A stretch of DNA of 64,000 bases. Source: Chinchilla lanigera. Its lineage: Eukaryota; Chordata; Mammalia; Rodentia; Chinchillidae. Positions 62,060-64,000 of the stretch are shown piece after piece. The stretch is taken from contig NW_004955447.1 of NCBI RefSeq assembly GCF_000276665.1, positions 13,268,962-13,332,961 of the forward strand, given 5' to 3'. The notes beneath the pieces are model-generated. The model had not been told where the DNA came from. It did not search any database and saw nothing but the letters and a program-made list of their open reading frames with translations. Positions within the stretch are counted from its first letter, which is position 1. The number at the start of each line of letters is the position of its first letter. The translations under genes were made by a program, and so were the position numbers.

Positions 62060-62505
62060 CACGTGTTTAAGGAACTTCCGTGGTTGGGGTACAGTCTGAG
62101 GGGCCCCCAGAGGCTCATGTATGGTTTGCAGTGTGACAGTGCTGGAATGTGGGCCTGCTGAAAACTTTCTAAAGGCGGGGCTTAGTGAAAAAGGGTCGGG
62201 TGATTGGCAGTGGTGCCCGTGGAAGGAATTAAAATAGTTCTTGGGAGACCTTGACTTAGATCTCAGGAGATGACTTGGTATAAAATAGCAAGACTGGCTT
62301 CTCTGTGCACTCTGGCTGCCTGTCCCGCCTTGTCATCTGTCTTGCACATGCTCTTGTGCGGACACTATGGCCCGAGGTCTCACCACAGGCCAAATGCATG
62401 GGCAGCTCGTGTTGGACTTTCCAGGTCAAAAACTAGAAGCCAAATAAACATCTTTTCTTTATGCGTTACACAGCCTCACATAATTTTATAGTCATGAGAA
62501 ACAGA
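62060..62505 (+). mobile_element. MaLR-type LTR (MLT1/MST-like)
   Basis: Plus-strand LTR wording: GGGCTTAGTGAAAAAGGGTCGGGTGATTGGCAGTGGTGCCC, GGTCTCACCACAGGCC, GAAGCCAAATAAACATCTTTTCTTTATG, TTACACAGCCTCACATAATTTTATAG and TGAGAAACAG at the end. This parallels MaLR LTR ends. Boundaries are approximate. Confidence 0.65.
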
Positions 62506-63321
62506 TGCATCCAGCACCCCACGTGCAGGAAGTAAAGATATTCTTTAGGTGCTTGAAAATTTAAATTGTCAACGAGGAGAGCACTTAAGACCGAAGACGG
62601 TTCAAAAGCAACCTGAACGATGATCCTAGTTGAAGTGGTGGATGTGAATCTGCTTGTCTAGAAGAGGGGCATTCAGGCAGCAGATACAGTGGGGCATAGT
62701 TTATGCAGCTCAAGGATCTCATAAAAGGATTGATTTATCACAGTCCACGGGTGACTCAGCATTTGAATCTAAGGGAAATATGAGTGAAAAGAAGAGAGCT
62801 ATCACTGACACTGGATGGAAGTCCACTAACTATGCTACTTTAATGCAAAGTAGTTCCTAAATAATGCAAAACATTTCCTGAATAATAAAAGACTTAAGAA
62901 AACAAAGTTTATAGGATCCAAGGAAAATCAAAAAGAGGGCAAAAGTCAACTAGAAACTATTTACAAAATAGGATGAAGTGGCATGAGATATGTATGTCCT
63001 AGGAAAATTCATGTCATAAAAATTTTATATTTAGAAACATTGTCACTTAAGAGTTGAAGAGATCAATAATTCACTACAGGAATTTTTAAAAACAGAATAC
63101 ATGTTTGTTTTAAAACTATAACAATATCTGCAGTGCTCGCAACTGCTATTATAAAATTACTCGATACAATCAATTGGCCTTAGGTAATAATAGAAATATG
63201 TTAAGAAAACTCCTTAGTGGAAATTTTATTCTAGTTCATGCCTGGATATGTGTAGTCATTTGAAATCTTGTAAATGAAGAAGCAAAAAATAAAAAGTATC
63301 TGTTGCAGTTGGTGTTTAAAC
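62506..63321. other. Unassigned non-coding stretch
   Basis: No gene or repeat family recognised. Confidence 0.45.
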
Positions 63322-63430
63322 GTTTTCCTCTTGGGCCTGGGGATTTAGCTCAGCAGCACAGCACCTACCTGGTACCGGAAAAAAAACCAAAAACAAACAA
63401 ACAAACAAACAAAATAAATGTTTTCCTCTT
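63322..63430 (+). mobile_element. ID SINE lacking its B-box region
   Basis: The insert (63333-63419) keeps the 5' A-box half (GGGGATTTAGCTCAGCAGCA) and the GGTACCGG end with an A/C-rich tail. It lacks about 28 bp containing the B box: CCTACCTGG is joined directly to TACCGG. The flanking 11-bp duplication GTTTTCCTCTT is exact (63322-63332 and 63420-63430). Confidence 0.9.
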
Positions 63431-64000
63431 AACTTCCAGCATTATCTGCCTCACTATCTCTCTCTTTGGATATATATCTGCTGTGATCTCATAAAAATTA
63501 AAGTTTCAAATCCATGGAAGAGAGATTAATGTATAAATATATTTCACATCATCAGTCATTTTCCTCCAAAATTAATGCCTGTTTTGCAATGGGTACAGAA
63601 GAAAACATCTCAAATGTTAAGGACCTGCAACCCTTTAAGTTCTGTGACCTGCTATCCTCCCAGACTCCCTGGGCTAGAGGTGAGGGCTTTGTCCGTGGTT
63701 CTTTGGCCTCAGCTGTTCCCGCCACAGAATGACAGCACTGGCTTTGACTTTGAACTGTTTTATAGAATCAGGAAAATCAAGAACCAGAAAAAGGTAAGTC
63801 TGCTATTCAGAAAGATACACATTCAAAGGTCCAAAATACTATTTGTGTCCAGCCTCCAATCTGATTGGAAGTGTAGGTACTAGAAAAGTGAATAAATAGT
63901 TTTGAATATCTAGGGAGAAGGAAGAAGAGTGGCTCTCCCACAGTCCATAGTGAAGAATCAGCTTTTTTCCCCACTGCATCACAAGATCAATATTTTTAAT
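63431..64000. other. Unassigned non-coding stretch
   Basis: No gene recognised; overlapping open frames at 63514-63883 have no known family. Confidence 0.45.

Overview
This is vertebrate nuclear DNA and almost certainly from a rodent. It is AT-rich and dominated by retrotransposons: L1 LINEs, B1 (7SL-derived) SINEs and ID (tRNA-Ala-like) SINEs, over an older mammalian layer of MIR, MaLR and ERVL LTRs and decayed L1. B1 plus ID, with no B2 or B4 element that I could see, argues against mouse or rat and for a non-muroid rodent; I cannot name the species. I found no complete protein-coding gene, rRNA, functional tRNA, CRISPR array, operon or prokaryotic feature. The window reads as intergenic or deep intronic sequence. 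Only two segments have any exon-like character, and both are weak: a possible terminal exon with a membrane segment at 6512-6751 (+) and a splice-site-bounded segment at 4703-4898 (-).

Layout. 1-1452: minus-strand L1 ORF2 fragment joined to a GC-richer array of ~280-bp tandem repeats that looks like an L1 5' promoter array. 2.5-4.2 kb: plus-strand L1 3' end, broken by a 552-bp L1 insertion with 5' inversion (twin priming) flanked by a 17-bp duplication, then a B1-ID composite SINE. 4.2-9.3 kb: mostly unique sequence with the exon-like segments. 9.3-11.35 kb: old minus-strand L1 carrying a B1. 11.35-15.4 kb: unique sequence with a long purine tract. 15.4-17.25 kb: old minus-strand L1 containing younger L1 3' ends and an assembly gap (16350-16500). 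17-28 kb: unique sequence with scattered MIR, B1 and ID. 28.36-29.48 kb: old L1 split by a solo ERVL-type LTR with a 5-bp duplication. 30.0-35.78 kb: nearly full-length but dead plus-strand L1 holding two ID insertions and an 88-bp block copied from a MIR 2.8 kb downstream. 36-41 kb: mostly unique, possibly with conserved non-coding sequence. 41.4-43.1 kb: old minus-strand L1 with B1 and ID insertions. 43-64 kb: unique sequence with MIR, MaLR LTRs, five simple or tandem repeats, one AT palindrome and three ID elements.

The genes do not work together here because no established gene is present. The value of the window lies in its record of genome rearrangement: twin priming, an apparent templated sequence insertion, a B-box-less ID copy, identical young ID copies and nested insertions. 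I saw no new biological system. The most unusual observation is the 88-bp MIR block inside L1 ORF2.
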